64,000 nucleotides of DNA from MFZZ01 sp964582715 (GTDB lineage: Bacteria > Patescibacteriota > Microgenomatia > UBA1406 > GWC2-37-13): positions 62,001 to 126,000 of the forward strand of contig CAZOSM010000003.1 of NCBI GenBank assembly GCA_964582715.1. Direction: 5' to 3'. Shown in pieces: positions 16,148 to 23,925 of the stretch (positions are counted from its first letter, which is position 1; each line of letters opens with the position of its first letter). Made by a program: the position numbers and the translations under genes. Under the pieces are notes generated by a model, which was not told the origin of the DNA, ran no database searches, and worked only from the letters and a program-made list of their open reading frames with translations.

Positions 16148-16178
16148 AACATGACGAGTTTGTCAAGAAAATTGACTA
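16148..16178. promoter_or_regulatory. copy 1 of a conserved AACATGAC-N6-GTCAA-N5-TTGACTA motif
   Basis: AACATGAC (16148-16155), 6 nt, GTCAA (16162-16166), GAAAA, TTGACTA (16172-16178). The GTCAA/TTGAC arms form an inverted repeat. The same motif with identical spacing occurs at 36006-36036. It lies between the divergent genes 15725-16096 and 16266-17378, where an operator for the HTH protein would be expected. On the minus strand it also contains TTGACA. Confidence 0.5.
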
Positions 16179-16189
16179 GAACCTTACTG

Positions 16190-16208
16190 ATACGCATGAT
16201 GTGCGTAT
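16190..16208. repeat. perfect inverted repeat upstream of the HTH regulator gene
   Basis: ATACGCA (16190-16196), loop TGATG, TGCGTAT (16202-16208). No T-run follows, so it is more likely an operator than a terminator. It sits about 57 bp upstream of the regulator ATG and just upstream of its TATAAT (16249-16254). Confidence 0.5.
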
Positions 16209-16265
16209 TTGTTAAACGTTAATTATGTAAGAGATGAATCTTATCAAGTATAATTGCGTTGCGAT

Positions 16266-17378
16266 ATGACAAAACCATCCTTCTCAACTTTATTTAAGAA
16301 ATATAGATTGCGCTCAGAGATTGAAACACTTGCAGAGTTTGGAGACCTGTTGGCCCAGGAAGGATTTATTTATGAGAGCTCTATTTTTACAAGGTGGCAA
16401 AAGGGAGATAGAGTGCCGAGTGAGAGGAGGGTGATACTTAAAATGATTTCTATTTTTATAACAAATGAAGGTGTTACCACATTAAGTCAAGCTAATTCAA
16501 TTTTAGAGTCATTAGGTATGAGTTATTTAACTGAAGCTGAAATTAGAGATTTACCAACAATCAGCACTTCACAAAAATTATTACAAGCAAGTTTAGGTGG
16601 TTTAATTAAGGATTATAGAATGCAGAAAAACATCTCACTATTAGAAGTGGCTTTTGCACTAGGACAACAAGATGTTAAATATGTTGATGACATTGAACAA
16701 GGTAAAGTAGAAAAACCATCGACAGAATTTTTAGAAAGGTTAAGTATAGTTCTCGGATTAAAAGAAAAAGAAAAAAATCAACTACTGTATACAGGTCATT
16801 ATCTTCCTGCTGAAGATGAAATTATTAAAATACGTCAAGAAATAAAGCATATTTTAGATGCATGGGAATATCCAGCTGTATTATTGGATTATAGTTGGAG
16901 AATAATTGATCAAAATGAAGCAAATTGTAAATTCAATAGACTTTCTAGGGAAGACATACAGTTTATTAAAGATTCAAAACCTACTGTAATTGAATTCGTT
17001 TTTGATAAAAATTATATAGCTAACAAGGATTTAAATAAGAAAGAGGAAAAACAGCGGCATCAATGGCTTCATAATCTATTAATCCATTATAAATCAATGC
17101 TTCAAAGTTGCACAAAGGAAGATTGGTATATAAATAGGCTCAAACATTTAATGAAAAATAAACTATTTGCAAAATATTGGCCCACAGCAAAGATTGATAA
17201 TTGTGATATTTTAGTCACTAAGCATGGTAGCAAAATATTAGTACATCCTGAAGATACACAAAAAAGGATTAAGCTTGATTTTTTTATTGTTCCATTAATT
17301 AAAGATCCAAGATTTGAAATTGAATTTTATGTGCCAGGAGATTTAGTTGCGTATCAGTATTTTCATAAATTGAAATAA
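16266..17378 (+). CDS. XRE-type helix-turn-helix regulator with MmyB-like ligand-binding region
   Basis: A 370-residue predicted DNA-binding protein. Residues 1-85 resemble a divergent HTH (FGDLLAQEG, then IFTRWQKGDRVPS). Residues about 112-175 are a canonical XRE domain (IKDYRMQKNISLLEVAFAL, IEQGKVEKPS, LSIVLGLKEKE). The rest resembles the MmyB-like ligand-binding domain that follows such HTHs in Actinobacteria (ILDAWEYPAVLLDYSWRII, NEANCKFNRL), though it diverges towards the C-terminus. ATG 16266 is chosen; TATAAT ends 11 nt upstream and a TTG at 16254 overlaps it. It precedes the PaaK-like ligase gene by 74 nt and probably regulates it or itself through the two inverted repeats upstream. 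Confidence 0.75.
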   Translation: MTKPSFSTLFKKYRLRSEIETLAEFGDLLAQEGFIYESSIFTRWQKGDRVPSERRVILKMISIFITNEGVTTLSQANSILESLGMSYLTEAEIRDLPTISTSQKLLQASLGGLIKDYRMQKNISLLEVAFALGQQDVKYVDDIEQGKVEKPSTEFLERLSIVLGLKEKEKNQLLYTGHYLPAEDEIIKIRQEIKHILDAWEYPAVLLDYSWRIIDQNEANCKFNRLSREDIQFIKDSKPTVIEFVFDKNYIANKDLNKKEEKQRHQWLHNLLIHYKSMLQSCTKEDWYINRLKHLMKNKLFAKYWPTAKIDNCDILVTKHGSKILVHPEDTQKRIKLDFFIVPLIKDPRFEIEFYVPGDLVAYQYFHKLK

Positions 17379-17452
17379 TTAATCGGCATCACTTTTTGAG
17401 CTCATTTTACTATATACTAATAGCAATATATTTATATAAGTAAAACTTGCTC

Positions 17453-19000
17453 ATGAAGATAATTAAGTCAATTGTAGAAGATCCATACAGTATAAAGTCA
17501 CATCTGTTTAATAATATCAATATTAAAGAATGGAATAATTTCCTAAAAGAAGACCATAATGTAATAATCAAGCTCGGTCAGAAAATGGCGGTTAATTTAT
17601 TTCATACTGCTGCTACTAGAGTTCCTGCATATAAAGATTTTTTAAAAAAAAATAAAATTAATCCTGAATTAATCAAGTCTTATAGTGATTTTAAACACCT
17701 CCCTATTATAAATAAGCAGAACTACCTTTCTGAATATCCGTTGGAACAATTATCCTTAGATGGCCATTTAATACAAAATCAGACAATCTCTGTTTCATCA
17801 GGATCGACTGGTATTCCTTTTTTCTGGCCAAGAGGGCATTTCCAAGAATTTGATACAAGCTTATCACATGAACTATTCTTAAAATATATTTTTGAAATTG
17901 ATAAATATTCGACACTACTAATAGTAGCTTATTCGATGGGTATGTATGTGGCTGGGCCCTTTACATTTAGTGCTGCTCAAAGAGTCGCATTAAAAGGATA
18001 TCCTTTAACAGTAGTAACACCTAGTATTAATAAGGTCGATGTAGTTCGTGTTCTTAAAAATTTACATACTAAGTTTGAGCAGGTTATTATTGTTGGCTAC
18101 CCTCCTTTTGTAAAAGATATTTTAGATTTAGGCGAAGAAGAAGGTATAAATTTTAGGAAGATCAGAAGTAGGTTTATTTTTGGTGCTGAAAATTTTACCG
18201 AAGAGTGGCGACATTTTATATATAGTAAAGTAAAAAAAGGGAATTATTATAAAATGTCCATGAATACATATGGATCAGCTGATGCTGCAATTCTCGGTCA
18301 TGAATCCCCATTATCAATTTTAGCAAGGCTAAATACTATAAAGGTTGGACCTTTACGTTCTCCATTTGCACAAGATGAAAGATTACCTTCTCTTAATCAA
18401 TATAATCCTATACTAAGGCATTTTGAAGCTGTTGATAAAGAATTAGTATTTACTGCAGCTGCCGGAATTCCTTTAATTAGATACGATGTTGGAGATAATG
18501 GAGGGATAGTTTCCTATAATGAAATGAATGAATGGCTAGCAAATAATGGAATCAATGTGGAAAAGATTTTTCAGCAAAATGATATTTCAGAATGTCTTTG
18601 GAAATTACCTTTTGTCTATTTATATGGAAGGAGAGATTTTACCATAACATTATATGGATTAAACGTATATCCTGAGAATATTAAGGATGCTTTATTAATG
18701 GATAATCTTGCAAGAATTTGTACTGGTAAATTTGTTATGTCACAAGAATATGATAGTGATCACAATCAATATCTACAAATAAGGATAGAATTAAAAGAAG
18801 GTGTTAAAGCAACGAAGGTTTTGGAAAAAGAAACGAAAAATATAATAGTTAAGACATTAGTTAAAGTAAACAGGGAATATTCAAAGCTATATGAATCTAT
18901 TGGAAGAAAAGCTGATCCAGTAATTATTTTAGAATTGTATGGAGAGAGTAACATATTTGTAGAGGGAGTAAAACAGAGATGGGTTAAAAAATTAAATTAA
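17453..19000 (+). CDS. PaaK-like adenylate-forming enzyme (phenylacetate-CoA ligase family)
   Basis: A 515-residue soluble enzyme of the adenylate-forming superfamily, activating a carboxylic acid with ATP. The phosphate-binding motif is VSSGSTGIPFFW, the second core motif is MNTYGSADAAIL, and PLIRYDVGDNGGIV is the hinge and ATP-ribose region (RYDxGD), followed by a C-terminal lid domain with LYGRRDFTITLYG. Layout and length suit PaaK/CapK-type ligases; the substrate is unknown. ATG 17453 is preferred to TTG 17447. It is followed after 4 nt by a methyltransferase gene, so they form an operon. It is strongly AT-rich with many AAA/AAT/ATA codons, unlike the pilus and secretion genes. Confidence 0.8.
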   Translation: MKIIKSIVEDPYSIKSHLFNNINIKEWNNFLKEDHNVIIKLGQKMAVNLFHTAATRVPAYKDFLKKNKINPELIKSYSDFKHLPIINKQNYLSEYPLEQLSLDGHLIQNQTISVSSGSTGIPFFWPRGHFQEFDTSLSHELFLKYIFEIDKYSTLLIVAYSMGMYVAGPFTFSAAQRVALKGYPLTVVTPSINKVDVVRVLKNLHTKFEQVIIVGYPPFVKDILDLGEEEGINFRKIRSRFIFGAENFTEEWRHFIYSKVKKGNYYKMSMNTYGSADAAILGHESPLSILARLNTIKVGPLRSPFAQDERLPSLNQYNPILRHFEAVDKELVFTAAAGIPLIRYDVGDNGGIVSYNEMNEWLANNGINVEKIFQQNDISECLWKLPFVYLYGRRDFTITLYGLNVYPENIKDALLMDNLARICTGKFVMSQEYDSDHNQYLQIRIELKEGVKATKVLEKETKNIIVKTLVKVNREYSKLYESIGRKADPVIILELYGESNIFVEGVKQRWVKKLN

Positions 19001-19004
19001 TCAA

Positions 19005-19688
19005 ATGAATACAGAAAAATTATTTTGGAACATATATGCACATGTATATGATCTAATGAAATTTAATCCTCCCTATAAATCAATGCTGGAAGAAATTGCC
19101 CAAATAATTCCAAAAAAATCAAAACGTATTTTGGATGCAGGATGTGGGACAGGTAATTTAGAACAACAAGTCTTTTTCATTAATAACAATTGTCATATTA
19201 CAGCCATTGATATTTCAGAGAGTATGTATGAATTAGCAAAGAAAAAAAATTTTAATCAAAATATAGTGGTTAAAAAAGTCGATTTAAACAAAGTATTACC
19301 ATTTAAAGATAATCAATTTGACTGCATTGTCTCTTTAAATACACTTTATAGTGTAAATAAACCTGAATTTACTCTCAAAGAATTTAGACGAGTCCTTGCT
19401 AAGGGTGGGAAATTAGTTATAGTTAATCCAAATGAAGATGCAAATGTAAAAGAATTTTATAAAGCTATTTTAAATAGCGTTAGCTTTTCTAAAAGGATTC
19501 TTTTATTTCTATTAAATTTACCGCTCTTTGTATTTAATGTTATCATTAAATTGAAGGCAGGTAATATGGTTTACCATTTTTGGAATGACGATCGATGGAT
19601 TGACTTAATAAAACGAAACGGATTTGATAATATAAAGTCCAAGCCAATCTATATACAAGGTCATCTCATCTCTGCCTTTAAGATCTAG
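19005..19688 (+). CDS. class I SAM-dependent methyltransferase
   Basis: A 227-residue methyltransferase of the UbiE/Methyltransf_11 type. Motif I is RILDAGCGTGNLE, motif II is ITAIDISESMYELAKK, then FDCIVSLNTLYSV and EFRRVLAKGGKLVIVNP. A hydrophobic segment after residue about 160 (ILLFLLNLPLFVFNVIIKL) suggests binding to a membrane or a lipophilic substrate. It is preceded by the PaaK-like gene (4 nt) and followed by the sensor kinase (1 nt), so it is operon-internal; no Shine-Dalgarno is evident. The substrate cannot be inferred; the neighbour suggests modification of an activated acid or lipid-like product. Confidence 0.85.
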   Translation: MNTEKLFWNIYAHVYDLMKFNPPYKSMLEEIAQIIPKKSKRILDAGCGTGNLEQQVFFINNNCHITAIDISESMYELAKKKNFNQNIVVKKVDLNKVLPFKDNQFDCIVSLNTLYSVNKPEFTLKEFRRVLAKGGKLVIVNPNEDANVKEFYKAILNSVSFSKRILLFLLNLPLFVFNVIIKLKAGNMVYHFWNDDRWIDLIKRNGFDNIKSKPIYIQGHLISAFKI

Positions 19689-19689
19689 A

Positions 19690-21876
19690 ATGCCTGTAAA
19701 TTTACTTGTCACTTATTTTGTTGCATTAGCTAATATATTATTAGCTACTTTCGTATTGATTCGTAGTCCACGTAATTGGGTAAATAGAAGTTTTTTTATA
19801 TTCGTCGGAGCTTTATCCTTCTGGACCATTAGCGTGGGGATGCTACAGCACGAAAAGACTTTGTTTTGGAGTGATTTGTCTTTATTCTCAGGAGATTTAA
19901 TAGGTATAAGTTTTATTTTATTTGCTAAATATTTTCCAGAAGGTAAACCTGTGAGTTTTAAATTTACCTTTTGGTTTTTCATATTACCAGCAACACTTTT
20001 TATAATTTTAGCTCCTTTTAGGCCTTTCGTTTCGGGAATTATTGTTAATGGCGATGAGATTCAACCTGTAATTGGGCCTTTATATCCTCCACTGATGATG
20101 TGGCTTATTTTTAGCCCAATCTTTGGATGTTATATTTTGTTTCGAAAATTTCGTCAAAGTTTAGGTCTAGCAAAAAGTCAACTTAAATTTGTCTTTATAG
20201 GCTTCGTCATTTTTTTATTTTGTATTGTTATTACCAACGTTATATTGCCATCAATAGGTAATGGTAGATTAGCATTTATCGGACCAGTATTTACTTTAAT
20301 TTTAGTGGGTTTTGCATCATATGCTATTATCAAGCATCGATTCTTAGATATTAAATTTATTGTCGCACGTGCTGTAGCATATTTATCGTTAATACTTTTT
20401 ATTGGTTTAGGATATATCGCTTTTTTGTTTAATATTGCTGTATTAGTCAATAAGGATAGACCAACTGACTCTACAATTCAAGATTTAGCTTTCCCTACAA
20501 TACTTGCACTATTTTTCGCAATATCATTTCAACCATTAAAAAGTTTTTTTGAAAAGTTAACGAACAGAATTTTTTATAAAGATAGCTATGATCAACAACA
20601 ACTTCTTTGGTCGCTGAGTCGTATTATGGCATCTACTTTAAATCTTTCCCACTTAACACAAAAAATCATGGAAGAACTTCTTTCCGAAATGAAGATAACT
20701 TACGGTTCACTTGTTTTAATAAGAGATTCATCTGTTATCTGGGTTGGGAGTGCGGGTAAGACTTTAGGGCATCCATTTAGGGGTTCAGAAATTTATCATA
20801 TTATTAAAGAATCAACACGTTCCACAACAGGACCCGAACAATTGATTATATACGAAGAATTACCTCATGATTCCAAGTTAAGAAGTATTATGGCTGAACA
20901 TGAAATTACAGTAGTGCTACCTCTTACTGTTAAAGAAGAGCTTATCGGAGGGATATTACTTGGACATAAAGCATCTGGAGAAATATACTCCTCGCAAGAT
21001 ATTGATGTTCTCAAGATAGTGGCCCCAGAGATTGCTGTTGCTGTGCGTAATGCATTGTCATTTGATGAAATCAAGAAGTTTAACATTACCCTAGAAGATG
21101 AAATAAAAGCAGCAACACAAAGGCTTAGAAATGCAAATCATCGATTAAAAGAGTTAGATAACTTAAAAGATGAATTTGTCTCTATTGCTTCTCATGAACT
21201 TCGTACCCCAATGACAGCAATTAAAAGTTATCTGTGGATGGCTCTAAATGAACCAGGACAGAAGGTAAAAGAACCTTTAAGTAAATATCTAACAGTTTCC
21301 TATAACTCTACAGAAAGATTAATCCGATTGGTCAATGATATGTTGACTGTCTCTCGTATAGAAAGGAATAAAATTGAGCTCAAATTGGAGGAAGTGAATG
21401 TGTTAGATGTATTAAAACAAGTACATGATGAGCTTAAAGTAACTGCAGAAGAGCGTAAAATCCACTTTTCGATAACTTCTAAAGATAAATCATCATATCT
21501 AGTAAATGGAGATAAAGAAAAGCTTAGGGCTGTATTTCAGAATATTATTGGAAATGCGCTTAAATTTACATCTGCAGATGGATATATCAAGGTGGAGATA
21601 GAGAAGATACACGATAGCATTCATACAGCAATCTCAGATTCTGGTACTGGAATTCCTAAAGAGCATATTAAAGATCTATTCAAAAAATTTAGTAAAATCG
21701 ATTATTCGTATGCCAAGCATTCAAATCAGCCTGGTACAGGACTCGGATTATATATCTCAAAACAAATAGTTTCTTTACATGGTGGTGATATTCAAGTAGA
21801 ATCAGAGGTGAAGGTCGGGACAACATTTACAGTTATTCTTCCTGCCTTAAAAAAAGGAAAGGAGGTTAAAAAATAA
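19690..21876 (+). CDS. membrane sensor histidine kinase (7TM, GAF, HisKA, HATPase)
   Basis: A 728-residue kinase. Seven or eight hydrophobic segments (residues about 5-245) form an N-terminal multi-helix sensor of the 7TM histidine-kinase type. A GAF-like domain follows (about 310-460), then a short coiled linker. The H-box is SIASHELRTPMTAIKSYL (His near 501), the N-box is NIIGNALKFTS, and the G-boxes are ISDSGTGIP and PGTGLGLYIS. All catalytic elements are intact. It is directly followed, with overlapping ends, by the response regulator at 21876, a likely cognate pair. The gene begins 1 nt after the methyltransferase stop. Composition is closer to the rest of the window than that of the three genes before it. 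Confidence 0.92.
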   Translation: MPVNLLVTYFVALANILLATFVLIRSPRNWVNRSFFIFVGALSFWTISVGMLQHEKTLFWSDLSLFSGDLIGISFILFAKYFPEGKPVSFKFTFWFFILPATLFIILAPFRPFVSGIIVNGDEIQPVIGPLYPPLMMWLIFSPIFGCYILFRKFRQSLGLAKSQLKFVFIGFVIFLFCIVITNVILPSIGNGRLAFIGPVFTLILVGFASYAIIKHRFLDIKFIVARAVAYLSLILFIGLGYIAFLFNIAVLVNKDRPTDSTIQDLAFPTILALFFAISFQPLKSFFEKLTNRIFYKDSYDQQQLLWSLSRIMASTLNLSHLTQKIMEELLSEMKITYGSLVLIRDSSVIWVGSAGKTLGHPFRGSEIYHIIKESTRSTTGPEQLIIYEELPHDSKLRSIMAEHEITVVLPLTVKEELIGGILLGHKASGEIYSSQDIDVLKIVAPEIAVAVRNALSFDEIKKFNITLEDEIKAATQRLRNANHRLKELDNLKDEFVSIASHELRTPMTAIKSYLWMALNEPGQKVKEPLSKYLTVSYNSTERLIRLVNDMLTVSRIERNKIELKLEEVNVLDVLKQVHDELKVTAEERKIHFSITSKDKSSYLVNGDKEKLRAVFQNIIGNALKFTSADGYIKVEIEKIHDSIHTAISDSGTGIPKEHIKDLFKKFSKIDYSYAKHSNQPGTGLGLYISKQIVSLHGGDIQVESEVKVGTTFTVILPALKKGKEVKK

Positions 21877-22286
21877 TGGCAAATAAACCTACTCCTAAGT
21901 ATATTCTTGTTGTTGAGGATGAAACATACCTTCGTGATTTATATGTGCAGATACTTGAGAAAGAAGGATACATTGTAGATAAAGCTGCAGATGGCGAAGA
22001 AGCTTATTTAAAGCTTGAAAAAAAGCAATATGACCTTATACTACTCGATATCATTCTGCCTAAAATGGATGGCTTGCAAGTGTTGGAAAAGCTTAAAAAT
22101 GAATCTAAAGCAGTAACAGGAAGTATTGTATTGCTCACTAATCTGAGCCAAGAATTAGTTATCTCAAAAGCAGTTGGGCTTGGTGTACGAGGGTATATTG
22201 TTAAAAGTGATATGACCCCCGAGCAAATAGTGCAAGAAGTAAAAGAATATCTAGAGAATAAACAAGGGAAAAATCCCCTTTCATAA
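21876..22286 (+). CDS. single-domain response regulator (CheY-like receiver)
   Basis: A 136-residue receiver without an output domain. Acidic pocket VVEDE, phospho-acceptor Asp in LILLDIILPKMDG, Thr in VLLTNLS and the conserved Lys in GYIVKSDMTPEQ are all present. It overlaps the sensor kinase stop by one base and has a strong Shine-Dalgarno (AAAGGAGG, 21858-21865) at good distance, showing that operon-internal genes here do use ribosome-binding sites. It shares the unusual KS(N/D)MTP tail with the receiver at 26333-26695, so both may talk to the same partner. Confidence 0.92.
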   Translation: MANKPTPKYILVVEDETYLRDLYVQILEKEGYIVDKAADGEEAYLKLEKKQYDLILLDIILPKMDGLQVLEKLKNESKAVTGSIVLLTNLSQELVISKAVGLGVRGYIVKSDMTPEQIVQEVKEYLENKQGKNPLS

Positions 22287-22330
22287 AGACACGAGGAAAC
22301 TTTATTAGTGAATATTGTACAATAATAGAT

Positions 22331-23155
22331 ATGCAGTTTAAATCAAGAGCTGGCCAATCGTTACTCATTATTGTTCTTCTTATTGCTGTTGTATTTACCA
22401 TTATTGCGAGTGCTTCTTACAGGTTAACTACAGAAACTCAATCTGCACGTATTCAGGAAGATACGGTACGTACTTTAGCTGCAGCTGATTCTGGCATAGA
22501 AAAAGGATTACAATTATTAAGTGATAATGAGCAAGGTACATTTGCTTTTAATAATGTTGATGTTGGGTTAACACTTAGTGGGATTGATGCTGCTGCAAGT
22601 ACATTAACTATTGCCACTGCAAGTACTAATGCCTTTACTTCACCTGTGGTACAGAAAGATGAACAATTTACATTTTATCTGTATGACTATCCTAATGGAA
22701 CAAACTACTTTAGTAATAGTTTGAATGTTTTTTTTGGTTCACAGGGTGGTTTAAATTGCAATACAAGAAATACCCCTTCTTTAGAAGTAACACTTATATA
22801 TGGAGCTTCTGCTTCTATTCAGAGATGGGTGGCAGAACCTTGCCCTGCAACTGCTCCATTTATTGAGAGCTCCAGTGGCACTGCTACTATTACTTCAGGA
22901 GGTACAGTAGATGGACAAGCGTATACGCGTAAAATTACTCTCAATTTTAGTAGTTATTCTCAAGCTAGATTACTTGTAATCAGACCTTTGTTTGCTGACA
23001 CTAGACTTGGATTTCAGCCTGTAACAGGAAGTATCTCATCTCAAGGAAGAACAATTACAGCAGAAGCAGTATCTACAACTGGGATTTCAAAAATAGTTAC
23101 ATTGTTTAGGTCGAATCCTCAGATACCTGCTGATTTTTTTGTAACTACTTTTTAA
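22331..23155 (+). CDS. PilX-like pilus-associated membrane protein
   Basis: A 274-residue protein with a short basic start (MQFKSRAGQ) and one N-terminal hydrophobic helix (SLLIIVLLIAVVFTIIASAS), followed by AAADSGIEKGLQLL, the segment seen in PilX/PilV-type minor pilin-like proteins. The rest is Ser/Thr/Ala-rich beta structure with only two cysteines, as in extracellular pilin domains. It lacks the GFTLIE cleavage motif. TACAAT (22318-22323) ends 7 nt before the ATG: leaderless. It stands apart from the main pilus operon and converges with the oxidoreductase gene (stops adjacent). Confidence 0.65.
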   Translation: MQFKSRAGQSLLIIVLLIAVVFTIIASASYRLTTETQSARIQEDTVRTLAAADSGIEKGLQLLSDNEQGTFAFNNVDVGLTLSGIDAAASTLTIATASTNAFTSPVVQKDEQFTFYLYDYPNGTNYFSNSLNVFFGSQGGLNCNTRNTPSLEVTLIYGASASIQRWVAEPCPATAPFIESSSGTATITSGGTVDGQAYTRKITLNFSSYSQARLLVIRPLFADTRLGFQPVTGSISSQGRTITAEAVSTTGISKIVTLFRSNPQIPADFFVTTF

Positions 23156-23908
23156 TTACAGTGTAAATTTCTCAAAGAAAACCTGTTCTGTTGGGATTTG
23201 TTGTCCATTAAGATATTCTCTTAGTGCTTCAACTACATGTTTGCTGCCACATACATAATAGTTATAGTTCAATTTGTTGCCACTTGAAGAGGTGATCATT
23301 GCTTCAAAACCTTTATCTATTCTGCCGCTGGTACAAAAAGCTAAATCTCCTTCTTCAAAAAGAGCACTCAGTTCTTCCTCTCGAGAAAGGCACATTTTGA
23401 AGTGAAAGTTAGCATGCTCTTGAGCTAATCGTTTTAATTCCAAAAAATAATACATGTCCGCTTTGTGTTTTAATCCCCAGAATAAATAGATATGTTTACT
23501 ATAATTATTATTTTTGAGCAGGTCACAGAGCATGCTATAAATGGGGGCAATGCCAGTGCCTGTTGCTAAAAATACTGGCTCTTTCTCGTTTTCTCTGTAG
23601 GTGAATACACCTGCTGGACCTTGAAAGGTAAGTTCCTGTCCAACTTGCATCTGAGCTAAATAGTGGCTAGCTACACCATTGGGTACATATTCAATGATAA
23701 ATTCAAGGGAATCTTTCTGAGCGGGGTGGGAGGCAATAGAGTATTGTCTTCGTGCTGCATGACCCTCTCCTTGAGGGATATGAAAGATCATGTATTGGCC
23801 AGCATTAAAATCCCAGTCGAGTTGTGGTGGATGAGAAAACTTAAAGTAATGTACATCCGGAGAGATCTGTTTTTTTTCCAGCAGTTTTGCTTGATAGGTT
23901 GTAAACAT
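23156..23908 (-). CDS. FAD/NAD(P)-binding oxidoreductase (ferredoxin-NADP reductase-like)
   Basis: A 250-residue flavoprotein of the ferredoxin-NADP+ reductase superfamily, moving electrons between NAD(P)H and a carrier. The FAD motif is RRQYSIAS, the NAD(P) motif is FLATGTGIAPIYSML, and the C-terminal VCGSKHVVEAL / EKF ending is the usual reductase tail with aromatic residue. There is no iron-sulfur domain; the partner is unknown, possibly flavodoxin, ferredoxin or the thioredoxin system. It follows the VirD4-like gene on the same strand by 17 nt, with a weak purine-rich site (GAGGGAA) before ATG 23908. Confidence 0.85.
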   Translation of the reverse strand: MFTTYQAKLLEKKQISPDVHYFKFSHPPQLDWDFNAGQYMIFHIPQGEGHAARRQYSIASHPAQKDSLEFIIEYVPNGVASHYLAQMQVGQELTFQGPAGVFTYRENEKEPVFLATGTGIAPIYSMLCDLLKNNNYSKHIYLFWGLKHKADMYYFLELKRLAQEHANFHFKMCLSREEELSALFEEGDLAFCTSGRIDKGFEAMITSSSGNKLNYNYYVCGSKHVVEALREYLNGQQIPTEQVFFEKFTL

Positions 23909-23925
23909 GTGTAAATTCCCTCAAA

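Noticed and set aside
22256..22285. AAGGGAAAAATCCCCTT as terminator after the response regulator
   Set aside because: It lies inside the end of the coding region, the stem is about 5 bp, and only three T follow.
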